Shown piece after piece: positions 1-7,375 of a DNA stretch of 64,000 nt (its first letter is position 1; each line of letters begins with the position of its first letter). Below the pieces are notes generated by a model. That model was not told the origin of the DNA and did not search any database. It saw nothing but the letters and a program-made list of their open reading frames with translations. This DNA comes from Rossellomorea aquimaris TF-12 (GTDB taxonomy: Bacteria; Bacillota; Bacilli; Bacillales; Bacillaceae_B). Location: NCBI RefSeq assembly GCF_001648555.1, contig NZ_LQXM01000026.1, forward strand, positions 1-64,000. Direction: 5' to 3'. The position numbers and the translations under genes were made by a program.

Positions 1-257
1 CTTTTCTTATTGTCCAGCTCCGGCGGCTAGAGGCTCGAGGTCATAAGTCAAACCTACCAAAAAGGCAAAGGGCGCCTTTCCGGAAGGTTCGTCTTATGCT
101 TGTCGCCTCTTAGCAAGCCGCCTCCGCTTTTCTTATTGTCCAGCTCCGGCGGCTAGAGGCTCGAGGTCATAAGTCAAACCTACCAAAAAGGCAAAGGGCG
201 CCTTTCCGGAAGGTTCGTCTTATGCTTGTCGCCTCTGAGCGAGCCGCCTCCGCTTTT
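1..257. repeat. 126-bp tandem repeat, two copies
   Basis: Two nearly identical 126-bp units start at 1 and 127, and the first few bases of a third follow at 253. The units differ at a few bases near 231-236. Each has a G+C-rich palindromic core (AAAGGC...GCCTTT) and matching GGCGGC/GCCGCC ends, so a transcript would fold strongly. Units of this look are common intergenic repeats in Bacillaceae (from memory of the group). No coding sequence is visible. The array may continue to the left of the window. Confidence 0.85.
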
Positions 258-437
258 CTATGTAAATAATATTTCTATATAAGAAGAAACCAACAGAATA
301 GTAATTAGAATATTGATGGTTCTAAAGACTTTAGGCTGGCGTTCTTCAGGTATTTCTTTTTGTAAACATAAAGCGTTTGTCATTTTATTTATATAGAATA
401 AAATAAATACGGCAAAAACTAAAAACATGGAGATCAT
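258..437 (-). CDS. small membrane protein, 59 aa
   Basis: This short open frame starts with ATG at 437 behind a strong GGGGAGGGG ribosome binding site at 442-451. The translation begins MISMFLVFAVFILFYINK, a hydrophobic segment. A central charged stretch (QKEIPEERQPKVFR) and a second hydrophobic segment (INILITILLVSSYIEILF) follow, which suggests a two-pass membrane protein. The stop codon lies exactly where the 126-bp tandem repeat begins, so the 3' end may have been altered by the repeat. I do not recognise the family. The ribosome binding site and membrane-like composition are the reasons for calling it. Confidence 0.55.
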   Translation of the reverse strand: MISMFLVFAVFILFYINKMTNALCLQKEIPEERQPKVFRTINILITILLVSSYIEILFT

Positions 438-576
438 CCAAACCCCTCCCCGTTATCTCCTTTAAGCTCTACAATACCAAACTATTTCTATAAATGGTAG
501 CAGTACACTGTACCAATAAGAAAGTAGAAGGGTGACATCAATCATTGACCAATCCGTCAACGAATTTTCATCACCC

Positions 577-1113
577 TTACTGATAAATTAATATTTCATA
601 CCCTTCTTCATTTTCTTCAATTAATGCGTTCTTTGGTGAAGACATTAACTGCTTTACATAAATAAAGTCAATTGCACAAATTCCTGAATGATAGGCAAGT
701 AGCATGGTAAAGTAATGGGAATAATGTGCAAAGTGGAAACATCCATATAACAAGATACTGTTAATTATCAGAAATGGAGTAATTAAAGCTAATAAATAAC
801 GGTATTTTGAAATAGGTATGTCCACCCGTAAAGACACGATAGGAAGAATCGCTAATTTCCGATTACATTTCCATTTCATTTTGCTCACATAAGGAAAGAT
901 AGGAAGAAAATGAAAAAACTTATGCATAGGGTATATACTAATTAGTCCAAAAATGAAAACCATTAAATGATTATCATAAAATGAACTAGGAAATAGTAAC
1001 TTAATTGGAACGTATATAAATGAGAATACCATCATCATGATGATGGATGAAAGTAAAAAGACTCGGTAAAAACCAAATTGTTTTTCTAAGTTTATTGATT
1101 TCCAGCAATGCAT
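577..1113 (-). CDS. DUF3267-like membrane protein (YhaJ-like)
   Basis: This is a 179-residue integral membrane protein with about four hydrophobic segments. The ATG at 1113 (MHCWKSINLEKQFG) is preferred over the upstream ATG at 1161 because GGAGGCGATTTTTTT precedes it and nothing suitable precedes the longer form. The DUF3267 family is described as putative zincin peptidases. Here the HExxH-like motif reads HKFFH (in YPMHKFFHFLP), without the catalytic glutamate, so protease activity is doubtful. A later Cys-Ala-Ile-Asp motif may correspond to a third ligand region. The position beside yhaI and hpr matches the B. subtilis order. Function is unknown. Confidence 0.6.
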   Translation of the reverse strand: MHCWKSINLEKQFGFYRVFLLSSIIMMMVFSFIYVPIKLLFPSSFYDNHLMVFIFGLISIYPMHKFFHFLPIFPYVSKMKWKCNRKLAILPIVSLRVDIPISKYRYLLALITPFLIINSILLYGCFHFAHYSHYFTMLLAYHSGICAIDFIYVKQLMSSPKNALIEENEEGYEILIYQ

Positions 1114-1414
1114 AAAAAAATCGCCTCCATAGACGACAAGGTTTAATTTAACGCTTAACATACCTTATTACGATTGGAGGAAAAAATCAATAGGTTTTTA
1201 ATAGTTTTTTCAATGATTTTTCAAGAGGTATTTAAAGACATACATTTTATTGTTTTGTACAATGAAAACGGGAAAGATCAATTATTTTACATAGTATGAA
1301 TCATATGAATTTTTATGAGTGTTTTAGATCATTTTCTATATTCGTACCTAATCAAAGGAAAAACGACTTAATGGTCGCTTTTCATATCAAACTATCAACA
1401 GATTGGTGATTAAA

Positions 1415-1744
1415 ATGGATGATTTACTAAATATAATAGAAAAGCTTGAATATTATCAGAGACTTATGGCTGAAATGGTGCCAAAGGAAGGATATGCCTT
1501 TCATCGATTGGTCATTAAGAATGGATTAACAGAGGAAGAGGTGGAGGAATTTTATAATCTTTGTGATGTGATGAGCAAGAAAATAGAAAAACAAAAAGCG
1601 GAAGAATTTGTTTACAATACTCCGCTTTTTAAAGAATTTGAAAAGGAATTGCACTCAGAGCTGAATGTGATTGAAGTGGTTGATAGCTGTTTAGCTCAGA
1701 ATATTTATCCAACTTTAATGCAACAGTTAAAAAAGAGTTTATAG
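1415..1744 (+). CDS. yhaI: YhaI family protein (DUF1878)
   Basis: This 109-residue acidic, mostly helical cytosolic protein resembles B. subtilis YhaI along its length (opening with RLEYY-like residues, a central LCDVMSKKIEKQKAE helix, and a C-terminal ALYEQ/YPTLMQQL-like end). The ATG at 1415 follows a GGTGAT ribosome binding site at 1405-1410; a TTG at 1403 would overlap it. The gene converges on hpr, their ends one base apart, as in B. subtilis. No catalytic motif is visible and the function is not established. Confidence 0.75.
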   Translation: MDDLLNIIEKLEYYQRLMAEMVPKEGYAFHRLVIKNGLTEEEVEEFYNLCDVMSKKIEKQKAEEFVYNTPLFKEFEKELHSELNVIEVVDSCLAQNIYPTLMQQLKKSL

Positions 1745-1745
1745 A

Positions 1746-2330
1746 TTAAGCGAGATCTTCTTTATCTTCAAACAATTCACTAAGCTTGCCATTGTCATCT
1801 GAGAAATCATTATCAATGTTGTGAAATGACTTTTCGAATATCTCCATGAAATCGTTTCCGTATATATTTCGAACCACAGTCATCATTTCAATCATTTCAG
1901 GGAACTTTCCATATAATTCTCTTAATGGAGAGACTCCTTGAAAAATGGAATGACTCTCTGGCTTATAATTCTTCATAAGTTCCAGAAGAATTCCTTCACC
2001 TTTTTCAGTTAGTTGAATATATGTGTTCCTTTTATCATTGTCACGTTTCGAAAATTGCAATAATTCTCTTTCCTCCAACTTTTTTGAAAAATTAAAAGCT
2101 GTCGATACATGCATGACTCCGAACTTCGCTACGTCTGAAATTGAAGCACCTTTAAGGTGATACGCAATCCAAAGAATATGGTGTTCATTAATATTTAAGT
2201 CGTATGGCTTGATCCACTGTTGCCAGTCTTTTTCAATGGCTTTCCACAAAGCTTTACTAAGCTGAGCCATTCGTTGACTAAAGAGCATGGCTTCTTTTAA
2301 AGAAAATTCTCTTTCCTTCATTTCATTCAC
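1746..2330 (-). CDS. hpr: HTH-type transcriptional regulator Hpr (ScoC), MarR family
   Basis: This 194-residue winged-helix MarR-family regulator is very close to B. subtilis Hpr/ScoC. It shares [18 protein letters not shown] and the DNA-binding region [21 protein letters not shown] (residues about 64-84). The acidic C-terminal tail ([17 protein letters not shown]) differs. In B. subtilis, Hpr is a transition-state repressor of protease genes (aprE, nprE), of oligopeptide permease and of sporulation-linked genes. The start is the ATG at 2330 after GGGTGA. The 445-base gap upstream suggests its own promoter. Confidence 0.95.
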   Translation of the reverse strand: MNEMKEREFSLKEAMLFSQRMAQLSKALWKAIEKDWQQWIKPYDLNINEHHILWIAYHLKGASISDVAKFGVMHVSTAFNFSKKLEERELLQFSKRDNDKRNTYIQLTEKGEGILLELMKNYKPESHSIFQGVSPLRELYGKFPEMIEMMTVVRNIYGNDFMEIFEKSFHNIDNDFSDDNGKLSELFEDKEDLA

Positions 2331-2560
2331 CCACTTTGCTAGAAAATCTTTTGAAACTACTTAAGTACTTAAATCCTCACTAAAACTACTATCGGAAAAA
2401 AGAAAGCGCTTATATTTTATTATGCCAATAAAATAAAAATTAATAAAGTCTAAATTGACAAAATTTTTAGAAGTCTACAATTTTTGGTGTTTTTTTCTAG
2501 TAATAGGCGAGTAAAAAAGCTTTTTTTTAAGTATTCAGCGATTGATATTAACATGTAAGA
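2331..2560 (-). promoter_or_regulatory. hpr upstream region with a cre-like site
   Basis: This AT-rich region precedes hpr on the minus strand. At 2401-2414 it contains AGAAAGCGCTTATA, which matches the catabolite-responsive element consensus TGWAANCGNTNWCA at 12 of 14 positions and is built on the palindrome AAGCGCTT. I cannot place the -35 and -10 boxes with certainty. CcpA control is an inference from the motif only. Confidence 0.35.
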
Positions 2561-2597
2561 AAAAAGCCTGTTCTTAAAATTGCTGTTTTTCACTATT

Positions 2598-2680
2598 AAG
2601 CTTTGTCACGCAAATCTATTTAATATGGTGAGGGGAACTGCCTATACTCCTGCGGGAAAACGGGCGTGCTAAAGACCCCC
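2598..2680. repeat. half copy of the GCTCTGTCA palindromic element (degenerate)
   Basis: AAGCTTTGTCACG at 2598 and GGTGAGGGGAACTG at 2627-2640 match the left half of the complete elements at 28343-28459 and 35137-35302. The right half (AGTTCCCCTCACC ... TGACAGAGC) is missing. In its place is CTCCTGCGGGAAAA, a motif of the second repeat family (compare 35445). It looks like a decayed or recombined mosaic. Confidence 0.6.
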
Positions 2681-2695
2681 AACTTAAAGAAAAAA

Positions 2696-2766
2696 GACCC
2701 TCATTACTTTTGTAATGGATCTCATCTTTTGAAAAGTTAAGATTCATTACAAAAGTAATTTGGGTC
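2696..2766. terminator. long inverted repeat built from two smaller palindromes
   Basis: GACCC plus CATTACTTTTGTAATG (2696-2717) is repeated in inverted form as CATTACAAAAGTAAT plus GGGTC (2744-2766). Each arm is itself palindromic (ATTAC-TTTT-GTAAT and ATTAC-AAAA-GTAAT), so the region could fold as one long hairpin or as two small ones. It lies just past the end of yhaH on the minus strand. It probably serves as the yhaH terminator, although no strong T-run follows. Confidence 0.5.
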
Positions 2767-2775
2767 ATGGGATGG

Positions 2776-3135
2776 TTATTTTGGTGAATTTAAAGAATTC
2801 TCAAGATCTTCAATTGATTTTTGGATAGCTTGCAGTTCCTCTTGAAGCTGCTGGTTATTAGGTTCAGTTGAAGCTTGCCACTGCTTAAATGAAGTTTGAA
2901 GGTCTTTGGAAAGCTGTATTACTGTTTCCTTCCCTTCTTGAGAAAGAGTTCCGATTGAATCTTTAATTTCTCCAATGTGAATCTTCATATCTTCAAAGAC
3001 CTGGCTCCAATCATCTTTTTTGTCCTTGAGCTGAGTTCTAAGATCTTTCCCTGAAGAAGGGGCTGAAAGAATGGCGCTAATTCCGCCGATGACTCCACCA
3101 ATTAATAGTCCGTATCCTAACGATTTTTTTCTCAT
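2776..3135 (-). CDS. yhaH: YtxH domain protein (YhaH)
   Basis: This 119-residue protein has an N-terminal glycine-rich hydrophobic segment (YGLLIGGVIGGISAILSAPSSG, residues about 8-29). An amphipathic, charged, probably coiled-coil tail follows. The segment and the APSSGKDLR motif are the hallmark of the YtxH/gas-vesicle-like general stress family. GAGGTGATC precedes the ATG at 3135. B. subtilis yhaH lies at the same place between hpr and trpP. The molecular role of the family is unknown, and a membrane-anchored stress protein is the usual description. Confidence 0.85.
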   Translation of the reverse strand: MRKKSLGYGLLIGGVIGGISAILSAPSSGKDLRTQLKDKKDDWSQVFEDMKIHIGEIKDSIGTLSQEGKETVIQLSKDLQTSFKQWQASTEPNNQQLQEELQAIQKSIEDLENSLNSPK

Positions 3136-3293
3136 TATTGATCACCTCATTCTTCTATAATACTCTATTTCTACAACTAATCTCTATATTCCTTTCCCTA
3201 AAATGCCATTTTAAAAACAACTCAAATCATATCCTTAAACTTTTCAGCATAAAAATAAGGTTAAGAGGCTGAATGGGGGAGGAGTGTGGAAGG

Positions 3294-3485
3294 ATGGACG
3301 GCATTATTTTTGGTTTTTTTGCACTTAGTGGCGTATTGTTCTTAAGTATGGTTTATAATTTTATCAGTATTCAAAAGCCGGGTATGTATCCTCCGAAGAA
3401 TATTTTAAAGAAACGAGCAGCCATTTTAGGTTCTGGAGGATTGGTGACCTTTTTAGTTGGTGTTTTTTGTTGGCTGATTGTTTAG
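3294..3485 (+). CDS. small two-pass membrane protein, 63 aa
   Basis: The frame starts at the ATG at 3294 because GGGGGAGGAG at 3274-3283 is correctly spaced for it; the ATG at 3273 would lie on top of that site. The protein has two hydrophobic segments (IIFGFFALSGVLFLSMVYNF and AAILGSGGLVTFLVGVFCWLIV). They are joined by a basic loop with a proline pair (KPGMYPPKNILKKR), which implies both ends face the same side of the membrane. It converges on trpP across a shared terminator. I do not recognise the family. Confidence 0.6.
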   Translation: MDGIIFGFFALSGVLFLSMVYNFISIQKPGMYPPKNILKKRAAILGSGGLVTFLVGVFCWLIV

Positions 3486-3498
3486 TATTAAAGATAAA

Positions 3499-3533
3499 AA
3501 AGGGACAACATTCAAAAGAATGTTGTCCCTTTA
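3499..3533. terminator. bidirectional terminator between the small membrane gene and trpP
   Basis: A perfect 15-base stem (AAAGGGACAACATTC / GAATGTTGTCCCTTT) with an AAAA loop has A-runs and T-runs on both sides. It can therefore end transcription from both convergent genes. Confidence 0.9.
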
Positions 3534-3540
3534 TATCATA

Positions 3541-4077
3541 TTAGGATAGTTGTTCAGTTGTAACAGCTTCCTTAATGGTTGAACGTTTTAAGATACCGTT
3601 AATGATTGGATATACAACAAACATTGCACCAGCATTTACTAATGTGGCTGGAAGTACTACTGCTGCAAATAGAGCGAAAAATGCTCCTGGTAATCCAACA
3701 ATTAAATAGGCAGAAAGCAAGAAAATACTCCCTGAAACAAGTGTTCCGACTGCTGTAAGCACAGAAGCACCTATAATAGTTGAAGTAAACCTTTTGCTTG
3801 CTAAAAATAAACCATAGAAAACGAATGCTGTGATAGGCTTATCAATCAGATTAGGTAGAAAACCTCCAGGGAATTGTGTGGTTAAACCTGAAATAACCCC
3901 GGTTAAGATACCTAATAACAAAACATTTTTCCTTGCTGGAAAAAGGATAATTCCTAAAAACATCATCGTTAGCATCATATCAGGCTTCATTCCTAAAAAG
4001 ATACCTGGTATAACAGTGTGTAGAACGGCTCCGATCCCAACTAATAAAGATAGGGATACTAGTGTTTTTGTATTCAT
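3541..4077 (-). CDS. trpP: tryptophan transporter TrpP
   Basis: This 178-residue, highly hydrophobic protein has five or six predicted membrane segments and a short polar C-terminus (KRSTIKEAVTTEQLS). Sequence and position between yhaH and hit match B. subtilis TrpP (YhaG). That protein imports tryptophan and is translationally repressed by TRAP. The ATG at 4077 has the ribosome binding site GAGGAG, which is embedded in an array of NAG triplets (4080-4102), as expected for TRAP control. A sigma-A promoter lies at 4162-4189. Tryptophan is a biosynthetic relative of anthranilate, the likely substrate of the cluster at 28-43 kb. The position of trpP is nevertheless ancestral and not part of that island. 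Confidence 0.9.
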   Translation of the reverse strand: MNTKTLVSLSLLVGIGAVLHTVIPGIFLGMKPDMMLTMMFLGIILFPARKNVLLLGILTGVISGLTTQFPGGFLPNLIDKPITAFVFYGLFLASKRFTSTIIGASVLTAVGTLVSGSIFLLSAYLIVGLPGAFFALFAAVVLPATLVNAGAMFVVYPIINGILKRSTIKEAVTTEQLS

Positions 4078-4079
4078 TT

Positions 4080-4102
4080 CTCATCTCTCCTCAACTATTC
4101 TA
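4080..4102 (-). promoter_or_regulatory. TRAP-type NAG repeat array over the trpP ribosome binding site
   Basis: Read on the minus strand, the leader has five consecutive triplets TAG, TAG, GAG, GAG, GAG separated by exactly two bases each (AA, TT, GA, AT). The array ends two bases before the ATG and contains the Shine-Dalgarno sequence. Further TAG and GAG triplets lie upstream at about 4120-4130. TRAP binds 9-11 such triplets spaced by two or three bases, and in B. subtilis it blocks trpP translation this way. TRAP itself (mtrB) is not in the window. Confidence 0.7.
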
Positions 4103-4161
4103 TACTTTTAATAGGTCTTCTCCTAATGTGCACTCATTGCCATTAGCGAAAAGATAGGTAT

Positions 4162-4189
4162 ATTATAACACGGTATGACACCTTGTCAA
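4162..4189 (-). promoter_or_regulatory. sigma-A promoter of trpP
   Basis: The minus strand shows a perfect TTGACA at 4189-4184, a 16-base spacer and a perfect TATAAT at 4167-4162, about 90 bases upstream of the trpP start. It lies after the hit stop codon, so trpP has its own promoter. Confidence 0.8.
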
Positions 4190-4219
4190 AGGTAAAAGGT
4201 CCGATATTTCTAGCTTTAG

Positions 4220-4642
4220 TTATGACAAGTGCTGTCCTATTGAATCAGCTATTTCCTTTAAATCTTCTTGGGTGTATTCATCATTATGTGTTTTCCAAAT
4301 AGCACCGAATCCGTCTCCTTTTCCGTAACGAGGAATTAGGTGAAGGTGAAAATGGAAAACAGATTGTCCTGCTTGTTCACCAGTATTACTTAACAAGTTC
4401 ATTCCAACCGGTTCATACTCAGTTTTGATGCTATTAGCGATTTTTGGGGCGATGGAGAACAAGTGACTTGCTAACTCAGGTGTTAGCTCATATACATTTT
4501 CCTGATGTTCTTTAGGAATGAGTAAGGTATGCCCCTTTGTTACTTGACTAATATCAAGGAATGCGAGAACGTGTTCATCTTCATATACTTTCATAGCAGG
4601 AATATCACCTGAAATGATTTTACAGAAAATACAATCACTCAT
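4220..4642 (-). CDS. hit: HIT family protein Hit
   Basis: This 140-residue protein is a histidine-triad nucleotide hydrolase/transferase (HINT type). The N-terminal CIFCKII motif supplies two zinc-site cysteines, and the active-site triad reads HFHLHLIPR near the C-terminus. Residues such as YEDEHVLAFLDISQVTKGHTL are nearly identical to B. subtilis Hit. ATG 4642 (MSDCIFCK) follows GGGTGG at good spacing; the TTG at 4660 lies upstream of that site and is rejected. The gene sits between trpP and ecsA as in B. subtilis. The family hydrolyses AMP-linked substrates, but the physiological substrate is unknown. Confidence 0.95.
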   Translation of the reverse strand: MSDCIFCKIISGDIPAMKVYEDEHVLAFLDISQVTKGHTLLIPKEHQENVYELTPELASHLFSIAPKIANSIKTEYEPVGMNLLSNTGEQAGQSVFHFHLHLIPRYGKGDGFGAIWKTHNDEYTQEDLKEIADSIGQHLS

Positions 4643-4799
4643 GTTATTTCCACCCTTCAAAATGGTATTTTTATGTAACGTGATTTAAAATGTATTTTAA
4701 CATGAATTGGTATAGAAATGAAGAAGAGACAGGATCGATTTTCCTGCCTCTCTCTTCTGAAGGGGTATTACTTTAAAGGTTTATGCGGCAAGCTTCCTT

Positions 4800-5210
4800 C
4801 TCTTTGATAAACACCTCATTTGCTAGTAGCTGCTGTGTGAAGATACCATTCTTAAGTTAGAATGAATATTGTTCAATGCGACCATCCCCTTATCTTTTAG
4901 CTAATAAGCATTAAGACAGTAGAAATAGTAAGTCGTCTTGGACAAACACCTCATTTGCTATAAGCATGATTTGTGTAAACAAGTTGGAAGATGAATGACT
5001 TTGTTCAAAATGACCATCCCCTTATCTTTTTAGCTGTAAGCGAATAAGACGGTTGATTTAGTCAAAATGTGCTTTAACAAACACCTCATTTATCAAGTTA
5101 GTGACGAATGAAAATGGTGAGTGTGTCATTCACTATGAAGACGACCATCTTTAAAGTCGCAAACAATAGTGAAATCGGATAACTGGTCTTTAACAACCAC
5201 CCCGTTTTTC
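4800..5210. repeat. degenerate tandem repeat, about 135-bp period, between hit and ecsA
   Basis: The motif ACACCTCATT begins at 4811, 4946 and 5081 (exactly 135 bases apart), with a diverged copy at about 5197. The companion motif GACCATCCCCTTATC begins at 4880 and 5012, with a diverged GACCATC at 5143. This gives three units and part of a fourth. Read on the minus strand, the most promoter-distant-looking copy falls inside the small ORF at 5126-5296, in line with its GVVVKD and DGRL residues. The other copies carry similar short frames (NEVFVK-like, GDGR/GDGH-like) broken by stops. It looks like an expanded and decayed small-gene 3' end. Confidence 0.75.
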
Positions 5211-5296
5211 TTATTGCTGGCCCCTTCAGATATTATGATGTGCAAAAAACCAATACTTATGAATACTAATAAATGGAATAGACGGTTTTCCTTCAT
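5126..5296 (-). CDS. possible small secreted or membrane-anchored peptide, 56 aa
   Basis: The frame begins at ATG 5296 (MKENRLFHLLVFISIGFLHI). It has a short basic start, a hydrophobic core of about 18 residues and then a polar stretch (SEGASNKKNG), so it looks like a signal peptide followed by about 30 residues ending DFKDGRLHSE. AAAGG directly before the ATG is too close to be an ideal ribosome binding site. The 3' half belongs to the tandem repeat at 4800-5210. The architecture resembles exported signalling-peptide precursors, but no family match is recognised. It is divergent from ecsA, with the promoter regions overlapping. Confidence 0.4.
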   Translation of the reverse strand: MKENRLFHLLVFISIGFLHIIISEGASNKKNGVVVKDQLSDFTIVCDFKDGRLHSE

Positions 5297-5361
5297 GCCT
5301 TTATGATTGAATTTTGTTAAGATAGAGTTAATATAGTGGAACAGAAAGGACGTTGCTGCCC

Positions 5362-6105
5362 GTGTCATTATTAGAGATCACAAACCTCGTTGGAGGATAT
5401 ACCCGTAAACCGGTGTTAAAGGATATATCCTTTAACATTCACTCAAATGAAATTGTTGGCTTAATCGGATTAAATGGAGCAGGAAAAAGCACAACCATAA
5501 AACATATAATCGGCCTGATGGAGCCTAAACAAGGAGAAGTTTCCATTAATGGTCAGACATTAAAAAAGAATGCAGATGAATATCGCAAACAGTTTTCTTA
5601 CATACCCGAAACACCTATTCTTTACGATGAATTAACTCTTGAGGACCATTTAAAGCTTACTGCTATGGCTTATGGATTATCAGAGGTTGAATATAAGGAT
5701 AGAATCGATAAGCTTCTTAAGGCGTTTCGCATGGAAAAGAAGCTTAGCTGGTTTCCAGCTCACTTCTCAAAAGGAATGAAGCAGAAAGTCATGATTATGT
5801 GTGCTTTTCTAATTCAACCGAGTCTTTATATCATTGATGAACCCTTTGTTGGCCTGGATCCACTTGGTATTCAATCATTATTAGAGTGGATGGAGGAAAT
5901 GAAGCAAAATGGTGCTGGAATTCTTATGTCAACGCACATATTAGCAACAGCAGAAAGATATTGTGACTCTTTTATCATTCTTCATGAAGGGAAAATTAGA
6001 GCGAAAGGTACATTAGAAGAGCTTCGTAAAGAATTTTCCATGGAAAATGCTACATTAGATGATATCTATATCCAGTTAACAAAGGAAGAGAATCATGATG
6101 AATAA
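5362..6105 (+). CDS. ecsA: ABC transporter ATP-binding protein EcsA
   Basis: This 247-residue ATPase has Walker A GLNGAGKST (about 38-46), signature FSKGMKQKV and Walker B LYIIDEP, with the H-loop in MSTHILA. It is very close to B. subtilis EcsA. The GTG at 5362 (MSLLEITNL) gives the same length as that protein and is spaced 11 bases from AAAGGA; the TTG at 5353 is too near that site. EcsAB is needed in B. subtilis for normal secretion, competence, sporulation and function of the RasP protease. The next gene overlaps by 11 bases, so translation is probably coupled. Confidence 0.95.
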   Translation: MSLLEITNLVGGYTRKPVLKDISFNIHSNEIVGLIGLNGAGKSTTIKHIIGLMEPKQGEVSINGQTLKKNADEYRKQFSYIPETPILYDELTLEDHLKLTAMAYGLSEVEYKDRIDKLLKAFRMEKKLSWFPAHFSKGMKQKVMIMCAFLIQPSLYIIDEPFVGLDPLGIQSLLEWMEEMKQNGAGILMSTHILATAERYCDSFIILHEGKIRAKGTLEELRKEFSMENATLDDIYIQLTKEENHDE

Positions 6106-7324
6106 TGTAGAAAGTATTTGGAAAAAGCGAATTGTTGAGTATAATCAGGAGCTTCAAAAATATTTAAAATACATGTTTAATGATCATTTATTATTTGTTC
6201 TAATATTTGCATTAGGCGGAGCCGCTTTCACTTATAATCAATGGGTGAAGACGTTAGAACCAACATTCCCGGCTCCTATAATTATGGCGGTCATCTTAGG
6301 GGTTTTACTAGCCTGGAGCCCTGTTTATACCTTTCTTCGTGAAGCAGATGCTGTTTTTCTTTTGCCTTTAGAAGGCCGTTTATCCGGTTATTTCACCAAA
6401 AATATTTGGATTAGCTTTATGTTTCAATCCTATATTCAGTTGCTTGTGTTGGCAGCGTTAATGCCAATGTATGTTGCCGTTACCGGATCCACCTTTAAGC
6501 GTTTCTTTCCTTTACTTGCATTTATACTGGCATTGAAGGTTTGGAATTTATATGTGCGTTGGTTTATGCTGCGATTTCAGGAGAAAGAAGCCCATTGGAT
6601 GGATTCTCTTTTACGAGTTTTATTAAGCGGGGCTATTGTGTTCTTGGTCTTGTCTGGAGCTCCTTATTGGATGACAATCCTGATAGGGATTATCATGCTA
6701 CTTTACGCATTGTACTTTTATCAAACGTCGAAGACAAAGAATTTAAAATGGGATTTATTGATTAACCTCGAACAGCAAAGGATGTTAATTTTTTATCGTA
6801 TTGCAAACATGTTTACCGATGTTCCGAAATTAAAAGGAAGGATTCACCGCAGAAAATGGTTGGACGGGCTAGTAAAGACGCCATTTTCAGAAGAGTACAC
6901 GTATAGGTTTTTATACCTTCGCTCACTAGTAAGAACGAGTGAATATTCAGGTCTATATGTTAGGCTTACATTGATTGGAGCAGTATTAATTTATACAAAT
7001 CAATCCTTACTAGTAGGTGTATTAACAGCTGTGTTATTCCTATATTTAACAGGCTTTCAATTGATTCCATTGTTTAAGCGTTTTGATTATAAAATTTGGG
7101 TACTCCTTTATCCAGTATCGAGAGAATTGAAAAAGTCTTCCTTTCAAAAGGTGATGAATCAATCGATGATGCTTCAAGCCGTCGTGTTTTCTCTACCTTT
7201 TTTAATAAAAGGTATGTTGCTTGAATGTGTCATTACTTTATTGCTTGGACTGTCATTTTCTCTCCTGTTTAGTCAGTACTACTTGGTTCAGCGATTAAAA
7301 AAGATGGAAGACAGCATCTATTAA
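6095..7324 (+). CDS. ecsB: ABC transporter permease EcsB
   Basis: This 409-residue membrane protein with about eight hydrophobic segments is the partner of EcsA. The tandem ATG start (MMNNVESIWKKR) lies inside the end of ecsA. Length and order match B. subtilis EcsB (408 aa). A cytosolic stretch in the middle (IHRRKWLDGLVKTPFSEEYTYRFLYLR region) separates two membrane halves. Only one permease chain is encoded here, so the transporter is probably EcsA2B2 (inference). A 51-base gap separates it from ecsC. Confidence 0.93.
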   Translation: MMNNVESIWKKRIVEYNQELQKYLKYMFNDHLLFVLIFALGGAAFTYNQWVKTLEPTFPAPIIMAVILGVLLAWSPVYTFLREADAVFLLPLEGRLSGYFTKNIWISFMFQSYIQLLVLAALMPMYVAVTGSTFKRFFPLLAFILALKVWNLYVRWFMLRFQEKEAHWMDSLLRVLLSGAIVFLVLSGAPYWMTILIGIIMLLYALYFYQTSKTKNLKWDLLINLEQQRMLIFYRIANMFTDVPKLKGRIHRRKWLDGLVKTPFSEEYTYRFLYLRSLVRTSEYSGLYVRLTLIGAVLIYTNQSLLVGVLTAVLFLYLTGFQLIPLFKRFDYKIWVLLYPVSRELKKSSFQKVMNQSMMLQAVVFSLPFLIKGMLLECVITLLLGLSFSLLFSQYYLVQRLKKMEDSIY

Positions 7325-7375
7325 TGTAGTTTGAAATGAAAGAAAATAACGTTCCGAAAGAGAAGGTGATTCTAC

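Noticed and set aside
577-1113. Active zinc protease assignment for the DUF3267 protein
   Set aside because: The HExxH motif has lost the glutamate (HKFFH), so activity cannot be supported.
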